Shown in pieces: positions 23,001 through 35,000 of a DNA stretch of 64,000 bases (its first letter is position 1; the number at the start of each line of letters is the position of its first letter). Under the pieces are notes generated by a model, which made no database searches, was not told the origin of the DNA, and saw nothing but the letters and a program-made list of their open reading frames with translations. The DNA comes from Sorex araneus (lineage: Eukaryota; Chordata; Mammalia; Eulipotyphla; Soricidae). Both the position numbers and the translations under genes were made by a program. The stretch lies in the NCBI RefSeq assembly GCF_027595985.1, contig NC_073302.1, positions 171,604,034 through 171,668,033 on the forward strand. The letters run 5' to 3'.

Positions 23001-26000
23001 CTAGAGAGCTCCCAGTTGGTGGTCATTCTGGGATTTCACTTCTTAAACTAAAATTTTGCAGTCCTTTCTCTCCGCTCTGTGAAGTAGAATTTTGCACGAA
23101 GGAGACGGTGGTCCGATTCCATTTGGAATCTTGGGACAACAGCAACATCAGTCAGGCAAAACCTTCGATTGAATATATGGTCAATTTCATTGTGGAACTG
23201 TCCACCAGGAGATACCCATGTCCAACATTTAGATTCAGCCTTCTGGAACTGTGAGTTACCATGGATAGTCTTGGTCGACATGATGAATTCAGACAGTCTC
23301 TCACCCTGTTCGTTCCATTCTAGGCCATGGGACCTAATGTGGAGTTCTTCGAGCAACCTTCTCGGTCCTATCTTGGCATTAAAATCACTAACAATGATCT
23401 TGTAGAAGGTGTGGTTTTCTTTATAGGACTTATCCAGCACCATGTAGAACTTCTCAATTTCTTCTTCATCTTAGTTGGATGTTGGTGCATAGACGATGAA
23501 CATAGAAACTGCCGGCAGTGAGCCACATCTATTCAAGTGTAATCGTCCAAATCGGGTTGTTAGGCATTCGAATGAATCAGTGCTCATGGCCAAGTTCGTG
23601 TTGACAAGGACACTGTCACCACCAAGCCTCTGTTGTCACATGTTCTGAGGAACAGTTCTTCTCCAGTGTCAAAAATGGCATGATGGGATTGATGCCTTCC
23701 CGTTTTGGTCAAACCAATGATGTACTTGATCTTATGCGCTTGCACCATCAGGTCTCAGTGGATGCTTCTGATGCCAGCATATGTGCATTGAAAATACTGA
23801 CAGTCATTTTAGTCTTTCTTCATTTTGGCAATCTAGTTTGTCCCTGAGATTTTATCAGCCTCTCCTTGCTCATCCTTCTTAACACTGCTGTATTGGGGGC
23901 TCTTTCAGTGTCAGGCAAATGAGGCCCATTGTTGTTATTCTTCAGCGCCACCCTCAAGAACATCATGCAATGATTGGAATGGGAAGGAGTGGAAGTGAAG
24001 ATAGAAGGTCGGCAACTACACCACCTCTGCTTCGATGATGACATCGTTCTGATAACGCCAAACATTAGCCAAGCAGCACAAATGCTGGCTGACTTCAACC
24101 ACAAGTATGGAAAAGTCAGACTGCAGTTGAATCTCAACAAAAAGGTGTTTATGAAAAACGAACTAGTTCCTGACATTCCATTTGCTCTCAATGGAAAGAA
24201 CACCTCCAAATGCAGCAACTACGTGTACCTGGGTTGAGAACTCAACATAAGGAACGACTTGGCGCCAGAACTGCACAGGAGAAAGAGCAGCGTGGAATGG
24301 CATAAAGAGCATCAAAGAAGTGGTTAAGAGGATGAAGAACCTCCGGCTCCGGGCACATCTTTTCAACTCCACCGTTCTTCCTGCACTAACATATGCCTCA
24401 GAGACCTGGGCCCTACAAAAACAGGATGAGAACGCTATTCGGGTATCCCAAAAAAGAATCGAATGAGCCATGCTAGGAGTATCACTTTTCACTCAAGTGA
24501 AAGAAGGAATCCGGAGTTCCATTGTCCGTCAGTGACCAAGAATCAGGGACGCTGTCTCGTTTGCCAAGGTGTCAAAAATCAGATGGGCCGGACACGTAAA
24601 GCGACTCAGAGATGACCGCTGGATTAGAGCTATTACCAACTGGATTCCATGGGATGTCAAAAGACCACATTGCCGCCCATCAATGCAGTGGTCAGACTTC
24701 TTTGTCAAAACCCTGAATGAGCGATTTGAGGCTCTTCCTGTTTCTGGAGCAAGCAGATATCATTGGGCTACACTAGCACAAGACATGGACAAATGTTGCC
24801 TGCTCAAGCAAATCAAAGATGACAAGTGATACAAATGAAGTTCTGGTCCAAAATCATATTGAACTTCCTTCCCTACACAGCTCCAAATCAAATCTGCTGA
24901 CTGTTCTGAGAGTATTTTTATCTCTTTATTTAGAGAATTATGGTTATTTTCAATTCAAATGTAGAAAAAAACTCATTTTTTAAAAATATACATATATATC
25001 TTTACGACAAGTTGTTTCATAAGACTATGTATTGATTTTGCTGCATTTTGAAGTGGACTTTTTTTGTAGTAAACTGTGAGTAGTGTTTCTTCTGTCTGAA
25101 GTAAACCTTGGGAGTAAACCCATGAATGGGTATTCTTTAAATATTTTCATTGAGTAAAAATGCCATCTGGATCATTATTTTACATTACAGAAAATATATG
25201 ATAAATCTAAGGGATAATTTCCAAGTACTTGATCTGAAATGCAAATAAGATTTGAAGTACATATTTTTTCTCAAGTCCACACAAAAGCTAAATTGTAGTT
25301 CAATATTTCTGTTGTTGGTGATAATCCTCACTGTTTGTACCCTGTAACTCACTTTAAAAGGTTACAGCATTTATAGGTTGGAGAGACAGTATAGCAGGTA
25401 GGGCGCTTGCATTGCATGCTGCCTACCAGGGTTCAATCCCCGGCTTCCCACATGGTCCCCTGAGCCCCACCAGGAGTAATTCCTGAATGCAGAGCCAGGA
25501 GTAAGTCTTGAGTATCCCTGGGTTTGGGCCCCCCCTGCAAAAATAAGGGGGAAAAAAGTTCATAGTATTCACAACTATTGAAATAAAAATGGTATATAAC
25601 ATTGCTGCAGGAAGTGAGGAAATACTACTCTTGAAATCTATTCAGGAAAAAAAAATTACAGGTTGGAGAGCAGCACAAGAGTCAGGGGTTCGTGCCCAGT
25701 ATTTACAGGAGCTGTTCCACCGTCAGCACTGACAGGCTAGACGCAGAGGCCCCTGGCACAGCCAGCGTGGCCTGGGGTCCCTAGCGCCTCAGACCCTTCA
25801 TTGAACCATACAGCTAGTTGGCTGGATATTACCAGGAATGGCCCCCTGTTTTCCTGAGCTTGGGAGAGGGGAAATAGTAGCAATTTGCCAGGTTCCAGCA
25901 TTTATGGGATATGCTGTATCCTCGTGTAAAATCTATAGTTGGTTAGAGTACCAAATCATATATCCACTATCTCACCTTATTCCTCACTAATGATTCAGTA

Positions 26001-29000
26001 CCAAGTAATCAGACACCATATTGGTCATTAGAGGTACCAATTGAATTTTATTTCAGATCACCTATTAGTTTACGATACTCTAAACTCTTAACCCCAACTC
26101 AAGGCTCCTGCATTCACTGTTTGTTCTGGAAGGATGTCCTTCCCTTGCCCTTTTGTTTGGCTCAGCCTCCACCTTTCAGATCAGATATCACCTCCTTAGA
26201 GTTGTCATTCTGATCATTCTTCGTTCACAGGCTCCGTCAACCTACTGTCTTTGCACTTTAGTGTCCTGTTTCTTTACATTATATTCCTTACTTTGTTTCG
26301 TTTCTTGTTTATTTTCCCCCTGAAAAAGGTAAACTTCATGGGTATAGGCCTCAGTCTTTGTGACCAGAGGTCCTGACACAAAGTAAGAATTCAGTAAACA
26401 TCTTTTTGTGTATTCATTTGTTTGGGAGCCACACCCCAAAGTGCTCAGGGCTTACTCCTAACTCAGTGCTTGGCACAGAGCACTCCTGGCAATGCTCTGG
26501 GGTCTAAAGGCCGTGTTGATTCGGGGTCAGCCACATACAAAGCAGGTGCCTTCACCCCAGTACCATCTCTCTGGCACCAGTAAACTTTCCTAGAGTGTGG
26601 ACACCAGCAAGTATAATATTTGCATGCAGCCATGCTAACATACAAGTTAGTGGTGGGTTGAGGGGAGAAAAGACAGAAAGTTTCATTCTCCCTAAAGCAG
26701 AGTCTACTTTATGGGGGAGGTCGGTTAGCTGGGTCGGATAGGAAGAATAGCAACTGTCTAAGCAGAGAGCAGGATAAAGGGTGTTTGATACAGAAGGCCA
26801 CCTACTTCACCTATTCCTGTGTGCTTGTGTGAGGTAGAAGAGAGTATGAGCTTGCTGTAGAATTAGATGGAAACTTTGGAAAAGTTTTAAGCTGTGTTGT
26901 GACATGATCAGATGTTTTAAAATAGTAACCGGGGCTAGAGCGATAGCACAATGGGTAGAGCGTTTGCCTTGCATGTGGCCGGCCCAGGTTCAATTCCCAG
27001 CATCCCATATGGTCCCCCGAGCATCACTAGGAGTAATATCTAAGTGCATGAGCCAGGAGTAACTCCTGTGCATTGCCAGGTGTGACCCAAAAAGCAATAA
27101 ATAAATTAATTAAATAAAATAGTAACCACCAGAGTGAAACAAGAGATATTTGTGGATAGTGGAGAAGGGAGGAACAAAGGAGATGACATAGACACAATTG
27201 CTCTTGCCCTGGTAAAGATCCTAATCCCGAAACTCTGCCAATAATACCGTAAAGCAGTTGCTCTCAATTCTAACTGAAACTCCAACTCACCTGTGGGGTT
27301 TTGTTTGTTTAATCGGGCAGATCTCTAGGGCCTGCCGAGGAGCTTCCTAAACAGGACGGACTCCTCACTATCCATGCCTTATGGTGATCCTTACTAACAA
27401 TGAGGAAGAAGTTTCCAGACACTAAGGGACTTGCCAGATAATTGTTCTGCCCAATTATTTCTTGTCCCATTCATTTACTGTCTCTCCTGCTTCCAGCACT
27501 TCTTCAGAGAAGGAGTTTCCATTACCCTCAGTCACCTTCATGGGGATGGTCTGGCTATTAGGAATTTGAAAGAAAAGGGTAATAGGAAAGTGTACAGAAA
27601 GTGTGGGTCAGTGACTCTCACAACCCCATGATTGTCAAAAACATCTAGCTTGTCTTTCTTTCCTCATTCTAATCACAAAGGAGAAAAAGATACTCTCCTT
27701 TCTGATAGAATTTGAAAGAAGAAAGAGTTTAAGAGGAAAGCTAGCATGATCTCCAAATAAGGAAATTTGACCTCTGGTATTATTGTGTGTTCTCCTTCCT
27801 ATCTAGTCCCTCAACTGATCATCAGGTATGCTGAAATTTGGCACAACTTACACAGACAATAGGTTGGGCCAGAGAGATAGTACAGGGCTGACCTTGCCTT
27901 GCATGTTGCTGACCCTGGTTCAATTGCTAATACCACATGGCTCACTGAGCACTGCCTAGAGTGATTCCTAAACAGAGCAAGGCGTAAGCCCCAAACTTCC
28001 CCAACCAACCAAATAATAGCAGGTAGTAATCAAAAACTAGCAAGCATCCTGCAAAACTTTTGTCATGTCCTAAATTAAGGGCCAGGGACACAGCTATAAT
28101 AAAATTAAGGGCCAGGGACACAGCTCAGGGTGGCGAGCATACTTTGCGTGGAGGAGCCCTGGGTTGATCCTTAGCACCGCATGCTTCTCCAGCATGGCAG
28201 GATGTGCCACAACCCCCTCCTCACCAAACAAATAAAAGAAATAAGAAAAAACATATTAATAAAGCAAGAACCCAAAATTTAATTAAGATCTATCTTGATT
28301 TATATCATAGGTGAGATTATTTCAGCTCTTCGTCAGTTAGAACTTCTTCAGAAGACTGTCGTGATCTATACCTCAGACCATGGAGAACTGGCCATGGAAC
28401 ACCGTCAGTTTTATAAAATGAGTATGTATGAAGCGAGTGCCCATGTTCCTCTCCTCATGATGGGTCCAGGAGTCAAGGCCAACCTACAAGTATCAGATCT
28501 GGTTTCTCTTGTGGATATTTATCCGACTATGCTTGGTGAGTAATGTAGTTCTGAAAATGTTTATTTGTAAGAATGCGAGAGAATGAATAAACAAATGAGA
28601 GCCTCGCTGCCTTGTCGGTAACCTGGAGAACTTGTTTACTTGCATTAAATCTGAGAATGAGGATAATATTCCTCAGAACTTCACTTATTGTTCTTTTTCC
28701 TTCGAAATATTTAGTCAGGGGCCAGATAGATACCACAGTGGTTGTGGCCTACCTGGGTTCAATTCCTGGTACTACATATGGTCACCCATGCCCTTCCAGG
28801 AGTGATCCCTGAGTACAGAGCTAGGAATAAGCCCCTAAGCATAGTTGGTAAGCCCCCAAAACTGGTATATATGGCTAGCATAATCTTTGTGTCTATAATA
28901 TATATGTATATACACACATATATAATATATAACATGTATATAATATATCACATATATAATATATCCCCAAGCCCATTAGGAGTGATCCCTAAGTTCAGAG

Positions 29001-32000
29001 CTAGGAGTAAGCCCTGAACACCTTTGTATAGCCCAAAAACAAAACAAAATGAAAAACACCAAAAACCCCAAAAACGATTTTATATATATGTATGTATGAA
29101 TGTATATATATATATATATATTTTTAATCAGGATAGGATTAGAGAGTTAAGTTGTATTTAAACAAAAAAATCCTTGGGGCTGGAGTGATAGCACAGCAGG
29201 TAGGGCGTTTTCCCCTTGCATGTGGAGAACCCGAGTTCGATTCCCAGCATTCCATATGGTCCCCTGAGCGTCGCCAGGGGTGATTCCTGAGTGCAGAGCC
29301 AGGAGTAACCCCTGTGTGACCCAAAAAACAAAACAAAAAACTCTTACACTTTTTTTTTTAATTTTATTGAATCACTTGAGATAGTTACAAGCTTTCATGT
29401 TTGGGTTATAATCACACAGTGATCAAACACCCATCCCTCCACCAGTGCACATTCCCCACCACCAGTATACCCCCCCTTTCCCACCCTCCCCCTGCCTTCA
29501 TGGCAGACAATATTCCCCATACTCTCTCCCTACTTTTGAAAAGCCTTTACACTTAATTTATATCAATACCCATGGTTTTATTCATATGATCAATTCATAG
29601 TTTTGTTCATATGATTTGTATATAATTTGTTCTCTACTATCACTTATGTAAGCATTTTTCTTCTGGATTATTCTATCCACTTTGATATTACTAATTTTAT
29701 CCAGGGTCTGAAAAGTTCTTTAATCTGAATGCTATAAATAAATTTCTCCTCAGAAGTCTTTACCATTTGCTTTACAGGCTTCCTAATGACTATGAACATA
29801 ACCAAAGGTCTAAGATGGAGATATCTGAATAAGTATAGTTAGCAAGTTTTTTAAGATATTAGAATAATGTCATCCTCAAATTCGAGGAAATTAAGTAGAG
29901 CTTTCAATTTCTATTTAATTTGGCAGATAACTTTAAAATCAGTATTTCAGTACTGTAATTTCCCTCTTCTGAGGTACTATCAAATGCAAAAGTATTATGG
30001 GGTTCAATAGTACAGCAGGTAAGGCGCTTGCCTTGTGCACAGCCTGCTATGGCAAAAAGAATGATAATAATAATAACTTAAAATTACCATAATGAAGTAC
30101 CATGGATTTATATATAGCTTGTAGTAAAAGAAAAGGAGAATGTTTCTGTGTCATTTATGCATGTACATGAAAGAAACTTTTTGGGTGGGGGGGCACTCCC
30201 AGTGGTGCTCAGGGCTTACTCCTAGCTCTGCGCTCAGGAATGACTCCTGGCGGACTCAGGACCACATGGGATGCTGTGGATGGAACCTAGCCATGTGCAG
30301 GACAAACGCCCTACCCACCGTACTATCTGTCTCTCCGGCTCCATGTCAGAAATTTTTAAAATAAAAAGTAAGAGTTCTTTTTTATCTTTCCTTCTGCTAT
30401 ACAGTATTTTTCATTTAAATAATAATTTCAGGGTCTTAAATTTATTTTGCAGTTAATTTATATCAATTCCTTTCCTTTTTTTATTTAATCCATGTAACTT
30501 TTGTTTGTTTTGGAACACTTTCTGATATTCTTTTACGTGTGTACATTTTTATTCTCTGCAGTTTCTTAGTTGTCATTCGCTGGTCCTCCTTTCTCCCAAA
30601 GCAATTATCACTCAGACGTATTCCTGCTGCTCTCTGGCTCCTGCAATTTCTAGCTGATCCCTGTGATTTTTCTTTTCTTTCTTTTTTTTTTCTTTTTTTT
30701 TTTTTTTTTTGCTTTTTGGGTCACACCTGGCAATGCACAGGGGTTATTCCTGGCTCTGTACTCAGGAATTAACTCCTGGTGGTGCTCAGAGGACCATATG
30801 GGATGCTGGGAATCAAACCAGGGTCAACTGTGTGCAAGGCAAAGGCCCTACCCACTGTGCTATGGCCCCAGCCCCGATTTTTCTATTTTTGTGAGAAGTT
30901 TATGTGCGATTATTTATGTACGTACCTCATATTATCATCTTTCTAGTTTTAAAGTATACTTTGCTTTCCGGTGCCTTTCCTTCTGTTTCCGCCCTGGTTT
31001 CTTCTCATGTAGCACCTTCCTCCTCCAGCACAGGCTCTTTGATCATCGTAGTTGCTTCACTTCCTAGCCTTATTCTGTTTCCTTGAGATACAGTGACCAG
31101 AACAGCCCAGGACTCGGAAAGGCTGGGGTGAGTCTCAGTCTTCTCTCTGTGAAGTGCACGGTGGTGTTTCACGTTGTGTCTTTTTCACTCCAGCAGTCCC
31201 AGACCGTCATTCGCAGATACTTGACTCTAGCAGTTCAGTATCGCTAGGGGTTACCTACAAGTCAGCCTAGTCTATTCCTAGTCATTTTATCTTCATATAG
31301 GTTAGTTGATGGATGTGCATTGTTTAAATCTTTTTTTCTTTAAACCCTGCTTCATATTTTCCTGCAATTAAAATGAGATGCTCTTATTACTGCTTGAGAT
31401 TCCTACATCATCAGTAAATTGAAAGATTTTGTAAGGTATTGATCTAGCAAATTATATTAGAAGCTCAAATAAGATTGGGATACATTTTCTTTATTTTTTG
31501 TTGTTGTTATTGTTGCTTTTAAATCTTCCTAGTATCTGACTATCCTGCCTCTTTTATGTCACTTAACGATAATTTTGTTTTGTTTTGGGGGCCACACCCT
31601 GCAGTGCTCAGGGTTTACTCCTGACTCTCTACTCAGGGATCACTCCTAGGAGGCTCAGGGGACTATCTGGGTTGGCCATGTGTAAGGCAAGTAGCTTATC
31701 CATTGCACCTAGCACCAAAGGGCGGGGGATTGAATCTAAGTCAGCCATATTCAAGGCAAGCACCTTACCCACTGTACTCCAACCCAACAGTAAACTTAAA
31801 AAAAAAAAATTTATTTTATTTAAGAGCCTAACTTACAAAGTTATTGATAGTTAAGTATTAGTCATATATTGTTCCAGAACCAACCCCAACAATAAGCTTT
31901 TTAAATTTTGGTTTTTAAAAAACACAGTAGTGGGGCGGGAGCAATAGCACAATGAGTAGGGCGTTTGCCTTGCATGTGGCCGACCCAGGTTCGATTCCCA

Positions 32001-35000
32001 GCATCCTGTATGGTCCCCTGAGCATCACCAGGAGTAATTCCTGAGTGCAGAGCCAGGAATAACCCCTGTGCATCTCCAGGTGTGACCCAAAAATAAAAAG
32101 AAAAAAAAAGTAGTGTTTTTTTTTAAAATTTTATTGAATCATCGTGAGATAGTTACAAGGTTTCAGGGCTGGAGGGATAGCACAGCGGATGGGGCATTTG
32201 CCTTGCACACGGCCGACCCTGGTTCGATTCCCAGCATCCCATTTGGTCCCCCAGCACCGCCAGGAATAATTCCTGAGTGCAGAGCCAGGAGTAACCCCTG
32301 TGCACTGTTGGGTGTGACCAAAAAAAAAAAAAAGAAAAAAGAGAGATAGTTACAAGCTTTCATGTTTGGGTTACAATCCCACAATGATCAAACACCCATC
32401 CCTCTACCAGTGCACATTCCCCACCAAAAACAGTAGTGTTAATGCTGTCTGCTCCTTCCTCACTGCTCTTCCTCTCCCACTTCCTGTTCCCCTCTCACCT
32501 ACTTAGTGACCTCAGTCCTTTGATCACAATCCAAGGGTCTGACAATAAGCATTTCTTTAGTAAAGACCAAACATTCCCAGAAATTCCTCTGAAGGACTTT
32601 CCCACTCTTCTGGGATTTAGAAAAGTTCCCTCCCCTCCCGCCCCACCCCCGTCATCAGTTATTTTTCCCCGTTATTTTATATTTTATATTATTATAAAAT
32701 ATAAAAATGTAAGTTATTTTATATTTCTAAAACTCACTTCTATATAGGTTTTTCTGGGCTTTTGTCTTTCATTGATTCTTGGTAATTCTTTCTGATTCAT
32801 ATTTCCCTGGCAAATATATTCTGTTAACAATATTTAAATGTGTAGACTAGACATGTGTAACTAGAGTAAAGGAAGTAAAAAAATTATCAATTCTCTTCTA
32901 ATTCCAACCCAGAAATTAATATCTTCAAGGTTTAGAATAGTCTCTACTCTGTTTTACAATAATTTTTTATTATCAAAGGCAAGTAGTTCATTTGTATAAT
33001 TTGGGAGAGGGACAGATGACAGAAAGTATCCCTTGGGCCCTCATATAAAACACTGAAGCATCTTAATTAACCAACTGTTAGTCAAAGACAAGGTTTCTGT
33101 TTGGTTTTCTTGTATGGGTACATCCGCAGCAGGGATCATACCCAGGTCACTGCATGTAGGGCAGATGCCCTACCACTGTGCTGTCTCCCCAGCCCCATAA
33201 AAGGTAGAAAGATAAAGATGCAAAGGGTTATAGGTATGAACCTTTTGTTGGAGCCAGGAGTTGAAACTGTAGCATATTTGTTGAAAAATTCGCCTTGTTA
33301 TGAGGTGAGAATGGAACCCTGGATGGTGCCAGGAATGTAAATTGATGTAGTCATTGTGGAAAACAGTGTGGAGAGTCCTCAAAAGATTCAGAATAGGTGC
33401 CAGGGACCTGGAAAAGCAAGTGCCCACATATGTGCTATACATGACTGAGGCTCTGTTTCCAGTTCCCCTTACCACATAGGACCAGAGTCCAGGTAGGCCC
33501 CCAAAATCTGGGGGTCAGGGAGAATCTCAAGGGCCAGTGGCGCATGCCTTGCATAAACAAGGCCCCAAGAACTGCTGCTTATAACCCTGGAGACTCCCAA
33601 GCACCTCTAGGTGTAGCTTTAATGGCCCTGGGCACTTCTGGGTGACCCTGATGACACCTGGCACCAAAGGGCCTCAGCAGTGCACTTTGCTGGACTTGAA
33701 CACTGAACCACCCTGTGCAGTTGGCCAAGTGTTGTGGGGACAGTTATCCCAGCTGGCCATCATGAGCACAAAAGTGCCTATTTATAGATGATTGAGCAAG
33801 AATGATGTATGTAAACACATTGAAATATTGCTCAGCTACTTGGAAAGTATCATGCTAAGTGAAATGAGTCAGAAAGAGAGAGACAGACATAGAAAGATTG
33901 CACTCATCTGTGGAATATAGAATAACAGAGTAGGAGACTAACACCCAAGAATAGAAAAATAGTAGAAATAACTACCAGGAGGTTGACTCCATGGTTTGGA
34001 GGCTGGCCTCACATTCTGGGGAGAGGGCAACTCAGAGAAGGGATCACCAAGTATAATGCGGTCAGAGGCCATGTGGGGGAAGGGTGATTCGGGCTGAATG
34101 TAGACTAGAGACTGAACACAGTGGCCACTCAACACCTTTATTGCAAACCACAACACCTAATTAGAGAGAAAGAACAAAAGGGAATACCCTGCCACAGTGG
34201 TGGGGTGGGGTGGGGTGGGGGGAGATAGGATTGGGGGGGTGGGAGGGATGCTGGGTTTACTGGTAGTGGAGAATGGGCACTGGTGAAAGAATGGGTTCTC
34301 GAACTTTGTATGAGGGAAACATGAGCACAAAAATGTATAAATCTGTAACTGTACCCTCACGGTGATTCACTAAGTAAAAATAAAATAAGTAAATAAATAA
34401 ATAAATATTGCTCAGCTACTTTGTCTGTTTGGGAGGGCCACACCTGGACATACTCAGTTTACTCCTTATTCTCTATTTTCACAAATCACTCCTGGCAGTT
34501 CTCAGAGGACCATATGGGATGCTGGGGATTGAATTTGTGTTGGCCGTGTGTAAGGCAAGTAGCTTACCGACTGGCTCCACTTGTTTGGTGAAACCTTTTT
34601 TGTAAAGGTGAAATCATGTCACTTGAGCAACATATATGGGCCTATACGGTATTAGGTTTAGTGAAATAAGTCAGTTAAAGAAACACAAAATCCATGAATT
34701 GTATCACTGTCATCCCATTGCTCATAGATTTGCTTGAGCAGGCACCAGTAACATCTCCATTGTGAGACTTGTTACTGTTTTTAGCATATCGAATATGCCA
34801 TGGATAGCTTGCCAGGCTTTGCCGTGCGGGTGAGATACTCTTGGTAGCTTGCCAGGCTCTCCGAGAGGGGCGGAGGAATCAAGCCCGGGCTGGCTGCATG
34901 CAAAGCAAACACCCTATTGCTCTAGCCCATGAATGATTTTATTCATCTCTAATACATGTAAAAAACTAAGGCTTGCGGGTTCTCCGGGCAGCTCTGTCTC

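Larger units (their letters stand above)
21867..24839 (-). mobile_element. RTE-clade LINE, near full length, 5' part inverted (twin-priming structure)
   Basis: Minus-strand reading from 23,937 to 21,867 gives a 5' UTR stretch, an apurinic endonuclease domain (SDFNAKIG, NEIDHIF, SDHRLL motifs, about 23,730-23,050) and the N-terminal two-thirds of a reverse transcriptase (NYRPICLL, GVRQGDIISP, LFSATLDNI). The missing catalytic part (CFDDDIVL) and C terminus (KIRWAGHVKRLRDDRW) continue on the + strand at 23,938-24,839. Both parts are decayed by stops and frameshifts. GTTCTGGTCCA flanks the whole as a target-site duplication (21,856-21,866 and 24,840-24,850). Total about 3.0 kb, close to the usual 3.2 kb of RTE elements. 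It is non-functional. Confidence 0.9.
20837..28310 (+). other. ARSK: ARSK intron 5
   Basis: About 7.5 kb. It contains the inverted RTE retrotransposon, an L1-like antisense 3' end just left of it (about 21,560-21,760) and several SINEs; 21,090-21,380 is a degenerate SINE-like stretch. 24,851-25,370, 25,554-26,400 and 27,120-27,865 show no recognisable element. Confidence 0.9.
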
